Part shown: positions 44,150 to 52,890 of the stretch, piece by piece
Layout: each line of letters starts with the position of its first letter
Numbering within the stretch: position 1 is the stretch's first letter
Assembly: GCF_001884185.1 (NCBI RefSeq)
Contig: NZ_MAOE01000092.1
Span: 1 to 53,145 of the forward strand
Source: Bacillus albus
Lineage (GTDB): Bacteria > Bacillota > Bacilli > Bacillales > Bacillaceae_G
DNA length: 53,145 nucleotides
Reading direction: 5' to 3'
The notes under the pieces: generated by a model
What the model saw: only the letters and a program-made list of their open reading frames with translations
Told to the model about the DNA's origin: nothing
Database searches by the model: none
Translations under genes and position numbers: made by a program

Positions 44150-45387
44150 TTTTTATCCCTCTCTTGCTGGAATAATTGTTCTAAAATAATATTTTCCGCT
44201 TCCTTTTGAATCTCTTTCTTCTCTTCCTCTGTAAAAGATTCAATACTATTACGTGCTACAGGAGATGTCCAAATTGTGCGCAACACGCCGTCCATATTGG
44301 TGAAAGATTCTAACTCTTTTAGCACACTACCGACGAAATGATTTTCTTCTTTCAAACGCTCGATTTCTGCAAAAGAAACCGTCTCATTTTTCCACTTCAT
44401 CGCATATACGAAATCTTTTCGCTCTTCGCCAGCTGCTAAAATATGAAAAATCTCTTCCACACGTTTTTCATCGCGTAAATACGGAGAAAGTGGGCCTTGT
44501 CCTGTAAATACGACAGTTAGTAGCATACCTTCCTCTTCTCTTCGGCACTCATTCATCGCAGTTGACACACTCGTCATAAATTCATCAACAGTTTCAAGTC
44601 CATCAATATTCACTTCTATCTCATCCCACACAACATCTGCCGTATGGAAAAATGAACAGTGCGTTCCTTGTTTCGTAAGTTCAATAAGGTACGCACCCTT
44701 CTCGCCTGTTTCCTTACGATGACGACCTTGTATGTTCCCTGGATAAATAATGCACGGCTCTTCTGATAAAATTTCACGTTTATGTATATGGCCAAGAGCC
44801 CAATAATCAAACTGCTTTTCTTTCAGCTCACGAATTTGAAACGGTGCATAGCGATTATGCTCTGCATCCCCTTCCACACTTCCGTGAAGCATGCCAATAT
44901 GAAAAGGCGCATCACTCATTTTCGTATACTGCGCTGTCATATTATCCGTTACCGCTTGCTGCAAATAACTAAAACCGTAAATAGAAGCTAACAACTCACC
45001 ATTTTTATAAAATGATTTCTCTTCTACATAAGGCTCCGTAAACACGTGAACATTTTCCGGAAACTCAATTGCTGCCCAGCTTCCCCCTAAATGATCGTGG
45101 TTACCGTGAATAATAAAAACAGGGATATCGTACTGCGAAAGTCTCTTCATTTGCTCGCGCACAAACACTTGCGCTCTCAAACTTCTCGTCTCCGCATCAT
45201 ACAAATCCCCGGCTAGTAATACGAAATCAACGCGCTCTTGAATCGCTTTATCAACAATACGCTCGAACGATTCAAACGTACTCTGCTTCATTCTTTCCCA
45301 AACAGACTGCGGTACATTCATCTCCATCCCTTTAAACGGACTATCCAAATGCAAATCAGCCGCATGTATAAACTTCACTTGTTTCAC
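44146..45387 (-). CDS. yhaO: SbcD-like metallophosphoesterase YhaO (DNA exonuclease family)
   Basis: 413 residues. Calcineurin-like phosphoesterase motifs: FIHAADLHLDSPFKG (DxH), LLAGDLYDAETRS (GDxxD), VFIIHGNHDHLGG (GNHD), IGMLHGSVEGD, and WALGHIHKREIL (GHxH), the full dimetal set. It precedes yhaN with a 4-base overlap. By analogy with SbcD/Mre11 it should be a Mn-dependent nuclease working with the YhaN ATPase; that activity is inferred. Confidence 0.93.
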   Translation of the reverse strand: MKQVKFIHAADLHLDSPFKGMEMNVPQSVWERMKQSTFESFERIVDKAIQERVDFVLLAGDLYDAETRSLRAQVFVREQMKRLSQYDIPVFIIHGNHDHLGGSWAAIEFPENVHVFTEPYVEEKSFYKNGELLASIYGFSYLQQAVTDNMTAQYTKMSDAPFHIGMLHGSVEGDAEHNRYAPFQIRELKEKQFDYWALGHIHKREILSEEPCIIYPGNIQGRHRKETGEKGAYLIELTKQGTHCSFFHTADVVWDEIEVNIDGLETVDEFMTSVSTAMNECRREEEGMLLTVVFTGQGPLSPYLRDEKRVEEIFHILAAGEERKDFVYAMKWKNETVSFAEIERLKEENHFVGSVLKELESFTNMDGVLRTIWTSPVARNSIESFTEEEKKEIQKEAENIILEQLFQQERDKK

Positions 45388-45615
45388 AAATAACGATCCT
45401 TTCTATATTTCAAAAGTTTCATTTTATCCGCATGAGCACAAACACTACATGCTCAATTAGTGAAAACTAGTAATAAGCAGGAAATAAAAAAACTCCCCAC
45501 TGATTAAAGTTTCACCTTATTGTAACACGCAATGTCATATATTTCTTTGCATATTCTAGTGATTTATGCCAAAATAGTTATAAGATTCTGATTTTTATTA
45601 TTGGAGGGAATTTTC

Positions 45616-45801
45616 ATGGGAGTATACGTTCTAACAGTCTTTGAAAAAGATGGTTCAAAAGCATTAGACGAATCATTCGAGGCGGCAACTGAAAAAGAAG
45701 CGAAAGCAAAAGGTGAATCTATTTTACATGAAAAAGGATTGTATGAAAAAACACATCGCTGCACATCTTCTGCAGGTAAGCTTGTTTTATTCCAGCGCTA
45801 A
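45616..45801 (+). CDS. yhzD: YhzD-like small protein
   Basis: 61 residues, ATG after TTGGAGGGAATTTTC. Start GVYVLTVFEKDGSKALDESF, helical EAATEKEAKAKGESIL and end KTHRCTSSAGKLVLFQR, a compact alpha/beta pattern that I recall as the YhzD family found near yhaM in Bacillus. Divergent from yhaO. Function unknown. Confidence 0.78.
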   Translation: MGVYVLTVFEKDGSKALDESFEAATEKEAKAKGESILHEKGLYEKTHRCTSSAGKLVLFQR

Positions 45802-45831
45802 AAAAAGAAGCGTCATCCGCTTCTTTTTCAC
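45801..45831. terminator. Bidirectional terminator
   Basis: AAAAAAGAAGCG, TCATC, CGCTTCTTTTTC, between convergent genes. Confidence 0.9.
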
Positions 45832-46190
45832 TCTACTATATCTTCGTCACACCACGTAAACACCACATCTAGAATGCGATTACCGATACGTACGCGCTTA
45901 TTCCATTTTCCTGTTTGGATCTGATGTTGCAACTCTGCTTTCATCTTTTCCGTCCAGTCGTGAATCGTTTCACTACCGTTGTACGGATATACGCTTGGAA
46001 ACTCTTCCTGTAGTAGATGCAAGCTCTCTGCATCAAAATGAAAATGGAAGAAGTAGTTTGCTGTAAGCGATGGTTCTTGCAATCGTAAAAAATGATCATC
46101 AATTTGCTTTCTATTTCTATAGAAAGTAAAGATATTCACTTTACCGCTCGTAATTTGGTCAATTTGAATTTCGTGCTTCTCTATAATCAC
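45828..46190 (-). CDS. Hypothetical protein of about 120 residues
   Basis: The GTG at 46190 follows GAGGTGGACAAGAC. An ATG at 46253 extends the frame but has no ribosome binding site. Sequence is soluble and mixed (IIEKHEIQIDQITSGKVNIFTFY, NYFFHFHFDAESLHLLQEEFPSV, IHDWTEKMKAELQHQIQTGKWNKRVRIGNRILDVVFTWCDE). No family recognised. Convergent with yhzD. Confidence 0.72.
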   Translation of the reverse strand: MIIEKHEIQIDQITSGKVNIFTFYRNRKQIDDHFLRLQEPSLTANYFFHFHFDAESLHLLQEEFPSVYPYNGSETIHDWTEKMKAELQHQIQTGKWNKRVRIGNRILDVVFTWCDEDIVE

Positions 46191-46344
46191 GTCTTGTCCA
46201 CCTCGTTGTATACTATCTTTAGTATATATGTCTTTTGCAACAAAGTTAACCATTTTCGAGCGAAATTCATTTCCTTCATTATATTACCTGTACCTCCAAG
46301 TACAATCAGAACAAATAAAAACAAAGTTGAAGGGGAGCGATCAC

Positions 46345-46485
46345 ATGTATTTCGGAAGCAAAGGTTGGTATGTAAAAGAACTTAAAAAATTAGGTATCCG
46401 TACTTATGAAGGTAAAAAACTAGAATCGTATCGTACGCATGTGTTATCTAGTTTACTTGAGAGAATGAAGAAGGCTTCGGCTTAA
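46345..46485 (+). CDS. DUF2639/YflJ-like small protein
   Basis: 46 residues, ATG after GAAGGGGAGCGATCAC. Pattern GSKGWYVKELKKLGI, then EGKKLESYRTHVLSSLLE; the short basic all-helical form fits the YflJ family as I know it. Closed by its own terminator. Function unknown. Confidence 0.75.
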   Translation: MYFGSKGWYVKELKKLGIRTYEGKKLESYRTHVLSSLLERMKKASA

Positions 46486-46492
46486 TTAATGT

Positions 46493-46521
46493 AGGAAGCA
46501 ACTACGGTTGCTTCCTTTTTA
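46493..46521 (+). terminator. Terminator after the YflJ-like gene
   Basis: AGGAAGCAAC, TACG, GTTGCTTCCT, then T-run. Confidence 0.9.
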
Positions 46522-46550
46522 TATAGTGGAAAAAAAGAAATAATCCTATC

Positions 46551-46949
46551 TTAACGTTCTATCTTTACCGTTATACTCTCTTGATAAAAACCATCCATTA
46601 TTAACTGAATCTCTATTACTAAATTTCTTTCTAGATAATCATTCGTACATACTTTAAATTCCCCATACTTATTAACCCGTCCGCTTCCAACATACATATC
46701 ACCACTTGTTATGACAATTGTTGAATGAGGTTCTGCACGACCCAACACACAATTATCATCATATTCGACAGAATCTATCGTTATTTTTTGATGCATATTA
46801 TTAATTGAACCTATACATTTCTTTTTACACAAATTAACATTACTTTCTTCAGCCCTCGAAAACGCCAGATTCCTGTTAATCTTTTCTGAAGACGAAGCAA
46901 CATTCCCCAGCCAAATAAACCTATCAAATGTAGTAATAGGTAGAAACAT
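46551..46949 (-). CDS. Orphan protein with one Ig-like domain
   Basis: 132 residues, ATG after GGGGGAG at 9-base spacing. No signal peptide. The C-terminal half (about 68-130) reads AEPHSTIVITSGDMYVGSG, then NKYGEFKV, which follows the Big_6-type bacterial Ig consensus of secreted Bacillus proteins. The N-terminal half has CKKKC. A lone Ig module without export signal suggests a fragment of a larger surface protein or an unusual small protein. Confidence 0.6.
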   Translation of the reverse strand: MFLPITTFDRFIWLGNVASSSEKINRNLAFSRAEESNVNLCKKKCIGSINNMHQKITIDSVEYDDNCVLGRAEPHSTIVITSGDMYVGSGRVNKYGEFKVCTNDYLERNLVIEIQLIMDGFYQESITVKIER

Positions 46950-47056
46950 CTATGCTAACTCCCCCATTCTTCCTTCTCGTTTTTATCGACTACAATCTTT
47001 TGATGAACTTATAGTATTAATTTCTATATCAACATAAAAAAATATCCTTTTCCCAT

Positions 47057-47491
47057 TCAATTTCGCACTGTTAATTTGTACAGAATGCATAGAATACTGT
47101 TTTTCAACCCAGATGCAATGACAACGCTACACAAAATAATCCACGATCCATTAAATGTAAATCCACCTTCAAATGTGTTAATAATAATTATGTTGCCGAT
47201 TATTAAAAGAATCCATGAAATGGAATACTGTTTTCCATTTGTAATATATAAAACTCCATCCTCATAACAAACTGTAATTCCTCCACCTTGCCAAACACCA
47301 ATAGCGAAAGAAAAAAGCGTAACTGCCAATAACTCTGCTTGTAAATCTCTAGTCATCGGTTGCGGCGCCGTATAAGTAATAATCCCTATCATCATGAGAA
47401 AAGTAATAATATGTATCCAGTTTAATTTTGTTTGTTTACTTTGCAGCCAAATAAAGAAAATAACTACAGAAATTAAAAACAAAGTTGCCAT
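47057..47491 (-). CDS. Hypothetical membrane protein, five hydrophobic segments
   Basis: 144 residues. Hydrophobic stretches: LFLISVVIFFIWL, IITFLMMIGIITYTA, LLAVTLFSFAIGVW, WILLIIGNIIIINT, WIILCSVVIASGL. The turn IGVWQGGGITVCYEDGVLYITNG resembles CcdC/DUF1453-like proteins; assignment uncertain. It lies just after the two-component operon terminator. Confidence 0.72.
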   Translation of the reverse strand: MATLFLISVVIFFIWLQSKQTKLNWIHIITFLMMIGIITYTAPQPMTRDLQAELLAVTLFSFAIGVWQGGGITVCYEDGVLYITNGKQYSISWILLIIGNIIIINTFEGGFTFNGSWIILCSVVIASGLKNSILCILYKLTVRN

Positions 47492-47591
47492 TTAATTATT
47501 CTTCTTCCTTTCCCACATTAAAAACGTCTGTGTAATGCAATTAGAGCGTTCTTAAATCTCTCATGCTTTCTAAAGCATAACATGAGAAAAT

Positions 47592-47635
47592 AATAAAAAA
47601 ATCGTACAAAAGGGCAAGCCTATAATGTACGATTG
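47592..47635 (-). terminator. Terminator of the two-component operon
   Basis: AATCGTACA and TGTACGATT arms, seven T on minus. Confidence 0.85.
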
Positions 47636-47650
47636 GGCATATATAATGTT

Positions 47651-48295
47651 TTAAAAATGAATTAACTTCCTTTCAATAGATACAGCTACTGCTTCTGACC
47701 GTGAATTAACACCTAATTTATTGTATATATTTGTTAAATACGCTTTTACTGTTCGCTCAGCTATTCCCATATCGAATGCAATTTCTTTATTCTTATTTCC
47801 ACGTGCAATAGCTTTCAACACAAACAATTCTTTTTCTGTTAAGTTATTTTCTTCAACCTTATCAGCATATACTTCTTTCCTTTTATAATTCACTATTTTT
47901 TCCATAATATTGGGTTGTAGTAAAATCTCACCTCGAATAGCCGCTTCCAATGTTCGAAACAAATTCTCACGATCCGTATCTTTTAACAAATATCCTTTTG
48001 CTCCTAGCTCAATTCCCTTTAACATTAATTCATCTTCGTTATAAGTAGTTAATATAATAATCGGCGTATGATTTTGTTTTTTATTTAAAGCCTCAATTGT
48101 TTCTAAACCACTCATTTTAGGCATATTTAAATCCATTAAAATAACATCAGGTTTCTTTTTTTCTATGAAAGAAAGGGCTTCTTCTCCGTTTGCAGCCTCA
48201 CCTATAATTTGAAATGAATCACTCGTTTCTATTATTAATTTCAGACCTTCTCTTACAACGAAATGATCATCCACAATTAATACGTTATACTTCAT
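47651..48295 (-). CDS. NarL/LuxR-type response regulator
   Basis: 214 residues from the ATG at 48295 after AAGGAGATAGCG. Receiver domain 1-120 with acidic pair Asp9-Asp10, phospho-acceptor Asp55 (VILMDLNMPKMSG), Thr (IILTTYNED) and Lys (GYLLKDTDRENL). LuxR helix-turn-helix at about 150-212 (LTEKELFVLKAIARGNKNKEIAFDMGIAERTVKAYLTNIYNKLGVNSRSEAV). Its start overlaps the kinase gene by 11 bases. Targets unknown; neighbours suggest envelope or peptide genes. Confidence 0.94.
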   Translation of the reverse strand: MKYNVLIVDDHFVVREGLKLIIETSDSFQIIGEAANGEEALSFIEKKKPDVILMDLNMPKMSGLETIEALNKKQNHTPIIILTTYNEDELMLKGIELGAKGYLLKDTDRENLFRTLEAAIRGEILLQPNIMEKIVNYKRKEVYADKVEENNLTEKELFVLKAIARGNKNKEIAFDMGIAERTVKAYLTNIYNKLGVNSRSEAVAVSIERKLIHF

Positions 48296-49502
48296 CGCTA
48301 TCTCCTTCATTATTGATAGGTACTTGAATACACACTTTCGTACCCTTCATCTTTTCACTCAATATATGTATTTCTCCATTAATCAATCGAACTCGCTCAT
48401 TTAAGCCAATTAAGCCGTAATGTCCAGGATTCTTACCGATATATCCAGTGTCAAAACCAATTCCATTATCTTCAACTTCAATAGTAAGTTTTTCAAGGTT
48501 ATCGCTATATTCAACTTTTAAATTTACATCTGTTGCCTGCGAATGTTTTGCGATATTCGTTAAACATTCACTAATTACATATAAACAATGTTCCTTTACT
48601 AATCTTGAAATATGCGGGGGGCTTTGAATAGTAAATCTCACATGTATAGACGTAGCCTCAGAAAAACGTTGAACTTCTCCCTCTACAGCTTTATTAAATG
48701 AATTAGTAGTATGACGCAAATCATCAATAACCAGCCTTGCGTCATGTAAAGTTTGTCTCGCTCTTATCATAGTTTGTTTCATAATCTCTTGAGATCGCCC
48801 TGTATTCCCTTTTTGCATATGGGCGTCTATTGCTTCCAATTGCATAATTAAGCTGGCTAAACCTTGCGCTAACGTATCATGTAAATCTCTTGCCATTCGC
48901 TGTCTTTCATTAGCTAATGTCAATTCTTCTACTCTCATATATGCAGACTCTAACTCTTGAAGGTAGCTCTGTATACGATTCCGTGCATCATATTGCTGCT
49001 TATTAATATAAGAAAAAGGAATAATAATTGCTAACACTAACAGAAACATAGAGATAAGAATAGCTAATTTATTCACACCATAATTTATACTAATTGCAGT
49101 ACAAAATATTGCATACATAAGAGTAAAAACTGCTATTACTTTAAATATATTGTGATAAACATATAAACTTTGGGCAATTAAAATAGGGGTTAATCCAACA
49201 AAAATTGCTATCGAAGCATTTGATGCAATGAATGCAGCCAAAAACACAATGAACAGTTGTACAAAAAAGAAATATAACAATTGCCTATTCCTTAATGAAC
49301 TAGCATACCAATGAAAAATAGTATGAATAACAATGACCATTGTAAAGAAGAAACTATCCATCGAGAGAATATTATTACGAAATTCTAAAAGCAGTGAAGC
49401 TATATATACGAGTGTAATCCATAAAATAATAAACCTTCTTGGAATAAATACCGCTTCCAATACATTTTTATCCAAATCCATATTTGAATTTATTTTTTTC
49501 AT
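48285..49502 (-). CDS. Sensor histidine kinase, HisKA_3 (NarX/DesK) type
   Basis: 405 residues. About six transmembrane segments in 20-170 with almost no extracellular domain. A coiled linker is followed by the HisKA_3 box RQRMARDLHDTLAQGLASLI (phospho-His near 208). The HATPase_c boxes are CLTNIAKHSQ (N), VEDNGIGFDTG (G1) and HYGLIGLNERVRLINGEI (G2). A kinase with buried sensor segments usually senses membrane state or a membrane partner, as LiaS or DesK do. ATG after GGTGGAGGTCGAAT. Confidence 0.93.
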   Translation of the reverse strand: MKKINSNMDLDKNVLEAVFIPRRFIILWITLVYIASLLLEFRNNILSMDSFFFTMVIVIHTIFHWYASSLRNRQLLYFFFVQLFIVFLAAFIASNASIAIFVGLTPILIAQSLYVYHNIFKVIAVFTLMYAIFCTAISINYGVNKLAILISMFLLVLAIIIPFSYINKQQYDARNRIQSYLQELESAYMRVEELTLANERQRMARDLHDTLAQGLASLIMQLEAIDAHMQKGNTGRSQEIMKQTMIRARQTLHDARLVIDDLRHTTNSFNKAVEGEVQRFSEATSIHVRFTIQSPPHISRLVKEHCLYVISECLTNIAKHSQATDVNLKVEYSDNLEKLTIEVEDNGIGFDTGYIGKNPGHYGLIGLNERVRLINGEIHILSEKMKGTKVCIQVPINNEGDSDEV

Positions 49503-49630
49503 ATTCGACCTCCACCATTATATTATACAAGATGCGGCTTACATTTTGATAAAGTGAAACTTTAATTAGAGGGGCTTTTTCCCATTCCCATTACAGAATG
49601 TAAATATGAAATATTACATATCGAAATGCA

Positions 49631-49659
49631 TTGATATAATTGTAAGCGCTCACTATAAT
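49631..49659 (+). promoter_or_regulatory. Promoter with cre-like box for the 26-residue peptide gene
   Basis: TTGATA (49631-49636), exactly 17 bases, TATAAT (49654-49659). The spacer carries TGTAAGCGCTCACT, which fits the CcpA cre consensus TGWAANCGNTNWCA except for the last base. Confidence 0.78.
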
Positions 49660-49709
49660 AAGCGTATAAAGATTTATTGCATCTTACCATTAAAAAAGGA
49701 GGCACTCAT

Positions 49710-49790
49710 ATGGAAATCGCAATGGCAGTTTTAAAATTTGTAGGTGGAGTAATTCCATTAGTTCAAGAACTTTTAAAAGCATTCATGTAA
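49710..49790 (+). CDS. 26-residue amphipathic peptide
   Basis: ATG after AAAAAAGGAGGCACTCAT, with a strong promoter upstream and a terminator downstream, so the tiny ORF is very likely translated. The product starts MEIAMAVLKFVGG and ends PLVQELLKAFM. It has no signal peptide and no Cys; charges (Glu2, Lys9, Glu20, Lys23) fall on one helix side with a Gly-Gly and Pro in the middle. It resembles phenol-soluble-modulin-like or leaderless peptides in style, not in sequence. Divergent from the histidine kinase gene. Confidence 0.7.
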   Translation: MEIAMAVLKFVGGVIPLVQELLKAFM

Positions 49791-49826
49791 GGTTATCATT
49801 CAGCAATTATCTATAATAATTATCAT

Positions 49827-49875
49827 ACAAATGATCTGTATATCAAAAACAAATTGATACACAGATCATTTGTGT
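49827..49875 (+). terminator. Long hairpin after the peptide gene
   Basis: ACAAATGATCTGT and ACAGATCATTTGT arms with inner TATCAA/TTGATA pairing; no T-run. Confidence 0.65.
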
Positions 49876-49940
49876 GAGAAAACTTTATACGAGAACGATG
49901 TAACCTAGTAGAACAATAATAATGCATCTATCTCAAGTTA

Positions 49941-49971
49941 GAAAAAGACGCTCACAAGGGCGTCTTTTTCT
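49941..49971 (+). terminator. Second terminator before the oxidoreductase gene
   Basis: GAAAAAGACGC, TCACAAGG, GCGTCTTTTTC. Confidence 0.85.
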
Positions 49972-50117
49972 TATATTACTATGTATTCAGGAGAAATCGA
50001 TTTTATCAAATAGATAAACGACGAATTTCTGTTCCCTTTTATTTTTTGATAACGAAATAATCACTCCAACCAAAAATGCTATAATAAACCCAATCAAACT
50101 AAGGGGGCACATTTATC

Positions 50118-51110
50118 TTGCACGGAAAACACATTCAATTTCACAAGTTTGGTAACCCAAAAGATGTATTACAAGTTGAATATGCAAATATAGAACCATT
50201 AAAGGAGAATGAAGTTCTCGTTCGTATGTTAGTTAGACCGATTAATCCATCTGACTTAATTCCAATAACTGGAGCGTATGCACATAGAATTCCTTTACCT
50301 AACATACCTGGTTATGAAGGTGTTGGTATTGTAGAAGATGTGGGAGCTTTTGTTTCAAGAGACCTGATCGGCAAACGGGTTTTACCGTTACGCGGAGAAG
50401 GTACTTGGCAAGAGTATGTGAAGACGTCAGCTGACTTTGTAGTCCCTATTCCTGATTCTATTGATGATTTTACAGCGGCACAAATGTATATTAATCCTCT
50501 TACAGCGTGGGTTACATGTACAGAAACGCTAAACTTACAACATAATGATGTTTTATTAGTGAATGCTTGTGGATCCGCAATTGGTCATCTTTTTGCGCAG
50601 TTATCGCAAATTTTGAATTTCCGACTCATTGCAGTGACAAGAAATAGTAAACATACAGAGGAATTACTTGAGCTTGGTGCCCACCATATAATAGATACTT
50701 CCACTACCCCGCTTTATGAAACCGTTATGGAGTTAACAAACGGGCTCGGTGCGGATGCTGCAATTGATTCTATCGGAGGACCGGATGGAAATGCATTAGC
50801 TTTCTCCTTACGTCCAAACGGGCATTTTTTAACGATCGGTCTTCTATCAGGTGTACAAGTTAACTGGGCAGAGATTGTCACGAAAGCAAAAGTGCACGCG
50901 AACATATTTCATTTACGACATTGGAATAAAGAAGTGTCACCATATAAATGGCAAGAGACGTTTCGTCATTTAATTCACTTAGTAGAAAATAAGCAATTAC
51001 GTTTTATGAAAGTACATTCTACATATGACTTAGCGGATGTGAAAGCGGCGGTTGATATTGTGCAGTCTGCTGAGAAAACGAAAGGGAAAGTGTTTTTGAC
51101 GAGTTATTAA
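50118..51110 (+). CDS. MDR-family zinc-free oxidoreductase (quinone/enoyl reductase-like)
   Basis: 330 residues, TTG start after AAGGGGGCACATTTATC. GroES-like domain (1-120: PINPSDLIPITGAYAHRIPLPNIPGYEGVGIVEDVG) and nucleotide-binding domain (about 135-275: DVLLVNACGSAIGHLFAQLSQILNFRLIAVTR, with GADAAIDSIGGPDG). No zinc Cys/His set. The IPGYEGVG and VNACGSAIG forms are nearest to 2-enoyl thioester reductases and quinone reductases. NADPH use is inferred. Confidence 0.88.
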   Translation: MHGKHIQFHKFGNPKDVLQVEYANIEPLKENEVLVRMLVRPINPSDLIPITGAYAHRIPLPNIPGYEGVGIVEDVGAFVSRDLIGKRVLPLRGEGTWQEYVKTSADFVVPIPDSIDDFTAAQMYINPLTAWVTCTETLNLQHNDVLLVNACGSAIGHLFAQLSQILNFRLIAVTRNSKHTEELLELGAHHIIDTSTTPLYETVMELTNGLGADAAIDSIGGPDGNALAFSLRPNGHFLTIGLLSGVQVNWAEIVTKAKVHANIFHLRHWNKEVSPYKWQETFRHLIHLVENKQLRFMKVHSTYDLADVKAAVDIVQSAEKTKGKVFLTSY

Positions 51111-51192
51111 ATACTATTGAAGTGGGCTTTTTGATTGACCTTTTAAATAGATTAGATAATACAGTTAGGAACGAAAATTTGTAAGTATCTGG

Positions 51193-51198
51193 TATAAT
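51193..51198 (+). promoter_or_regulatory. Extended -10 promoter for the 51228 gene
   Basis: TATAAT preceded by TGG (TGn extension), 29 bases before the start codon; no clear -35. Confidence 0.45.
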
Positions 51199-51227
51199 CC
51201 TATTAAAAGGTGAAAGGAGATTTTCAC

Positions 51228-51533
51228 ATGTGGTTCATTTCGGCAATTTGGCCTGTTATACTAGTCGGGGGAATTGTAGTATTTGTAATAAAAAGATTGG
51301 AACATAAATATAAGCACGGCAAATTGGGTAAGAAAAAATCAAATGGGGCTCAAATTTTATTAGACAGTTTAATACCTATAGGAATGTTGATCGGCTGTAT
51401 AATCGGTTTAATTTTCGGCATGTTTTTCCCGAATTTCTCACTACTTTCCATTAGCCTAGGATCTGGAATAGGCTATTTATTTGGTTATTTCGCCTATGAA
51501 ATTTATAGCAAGACAGGAAACAACTTCTCATAA
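51228..51533 (+). CDS. Hypothetical three-helix membrane protein
   Basis: 101 residues from the ATG after AAAGGAGATTTTCAC. Segments FISAIWPVILVGGIVVFVI, LIPIGMLIGCIIGLIFGMFF and LLSISLGSGIGYLFGYFAY, with a basic loop KHKYKHGKLGKKKS-like after the first. The second and third have glycine spacing suited to tight helix packing. Family not recognised. Confidence 0.8.
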   Translation: MWFISAIWPVILVGGIVVFVIKRLEHKYKHGKLGKKKSNGAQILLDSLIPIGMLIGCIIGLIFGMFFPNFSLLSISLGSGIGYLFGYFAYEIYSKTGNNFS

Positions 51534-51627
51534 TCCAAAAAGAATAAACGGGACAGTACATAGTAGTCATCAAAATATGTACTGCCCTTTATTTTTGCAT
51601 CAACGTTATCACCCTACCTTCCATATC

Positions 51628-51774
51628 CTATACACCTTTTTGATTGATTTTCCTCTCCTCCCTCTTTTGTATATTCGCTTTTTTGTTTTCATTAGATCTA
51701 TATCCATAGTAAAGTAGCGCACATGTAATAACTGAACCTACAATGTAGCCTAAAAAACATCCTAACCAAAACAT
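51628..51774 (-). CDS. 48-residue single-helix membrane protein
   Basis: ATG at 51774 after GGAGGCGATTACATT. Start MFWLGCFLGYIVGSVITCAL, then a strongly basic tail with NKKANIQKREERKINQ. The small N-in helix with GxxxG-like spacing resembles DUF3789-type phage and plasmid small proteins. The rest of 51534-52030 holds nothing else I can support. Confidence 0.62.
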   Translation of the reverse strand: MFWLGCFLGYIVGSVITCALLYYGYRSNENKKANIQKREERKINQKGV

Positions 51775-52029
51775 AATGTAATCGCCTCCATTCATAATAA
51801 ATTTTATGTACTATAACTCTTTACATGCTCAATCGTTTATTTCTATCAACTATACACTCTCTAAAGCTATTCATACCATTATTTCTCTTCTTACCTCAAA
51901 TAACAATTTTATTATTTGTCATAAAGTTAATATTTTTCCACATTATTACTTTTATCTTTAAAAATAATATACTTCATTTGAAATAAGCAGGCTAGTATAT
52001 TGGCTCTCCTCCCTCTTACCTTTAGTTAT

Positions 52030-52068
52030 GAACAAAAAAATCCCCTCAAAGCATAAACTTCAAGGGGT
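52030..52068 (-). terminator. Terminator of the YbjQ-family gene
   Basis: CACCCCTTGAAG and TTTGAGGGGA arms, seven T on minus. Confidence 0.85.
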
Positions 52069-52087
52069 GAGCCTGTTTTTCATTTAC

Positions 52088-52399
52088 TTATATACGTACA
52101 GCTGTACCACTTACAGCAACCATTAACATTCCGTCACGAACAACCTCATAATCTACGTCAACACCAACGATAGCGTTCGCACCTTTTTGTTTTGCAAGTT
52201 CTTTCATTTCATCCATTGCGATATCACGAGCTTCTTTTAGCTTGCTTTCGTAAGAACCAGCACGACCACCGACAACATCACGAACAGAAGCGAATAAATC
52301 GCGGACAATGTTTGCACCCATAATAGCTTCACCATTTACAATATCAATATACTCAATAATTTCTTTACCTTGAATTCCAGACGTTGTTGTTACAATCAT
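52088..52399 (-). CDS. YbjQ/UPF0145 family protein
   Basis: 103 residues from the ATG at 52399 after AGGAGAGTGTCAGTC; an in-frame GTG upstream overlaps the site. Family features: [55 protein letters not shown] and [14 protein letters not shown]. The fold forms pentameric rings in known structures and is often called a heavy-metal-binding domain, without firm evidence of metal function. Confidence 0.92.
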
Positions 52400-52535
52400 G
52401 ACTGACACTCTCCTAATAAGTTGTAGTTTGAATAAGCTTTCTTATGTCTTTATTATGACATGGAACACGCAACGAATCTATTGATTTACCTTACAGGAGT
52501 GTGACAATTTTGTAAGAATAAAGCGCCTATTATGT

Positions 52536-52739
52536 TTAATAAAACGCTTTCGCATTTGGATACATAAACGATTCTCTATTTTCTCTCCAGTCCTTTTCTA
52601 CTTCTTTGAAAGTTGGTCGTCCTAATTCTTCCTTGTTTCCCTGTTTATGAAACCATTTCTTTACATACTTCTCTCCATTTTTATTTTGCACTGTACAAAG
52701 GAAGCTATTACTACTATCCTTTAATATTTTTACAATCAC
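52536..52739 (-). CDS. Hypothetical 67-residue protein
   Basis: GTG start at 52739 after AGGAAGAGGTGTCTTTTC. Soluble and basic: VKILKDSSNSFLCTVQNKNGEKYVKKWFHKQ, then RPTFKEVEKDWRENRESFMYPNAKAFY. No family recognised. Confidence 0.7.
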   Translation of the reverse strand: MIVKILKDSSNSFLCTVQNKNGEKYVKKWFHKQGNKEELGRPTFKEVEKDWRENRESFMYPNAKAFY

Positions 52740-52890
52740 GAAAAGACACCTCTTCCTTTCTCAATATCATAATAGGACTTGATCTTTTACTATAAGCCCT
52801 TCCTCTCTTATAGTCATACGACTCCTCGGTCGCGCCAAAGTTGTAAGATCAAAAAACGATATTCACTATGTTTAATATGTGACGTACATA

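Noticed and set aside
44616-44810. ORFs inside yhaO and yhaN on either strand
   Set aside because: Overlapping frames within conserved enzyme genes, no independent signals.
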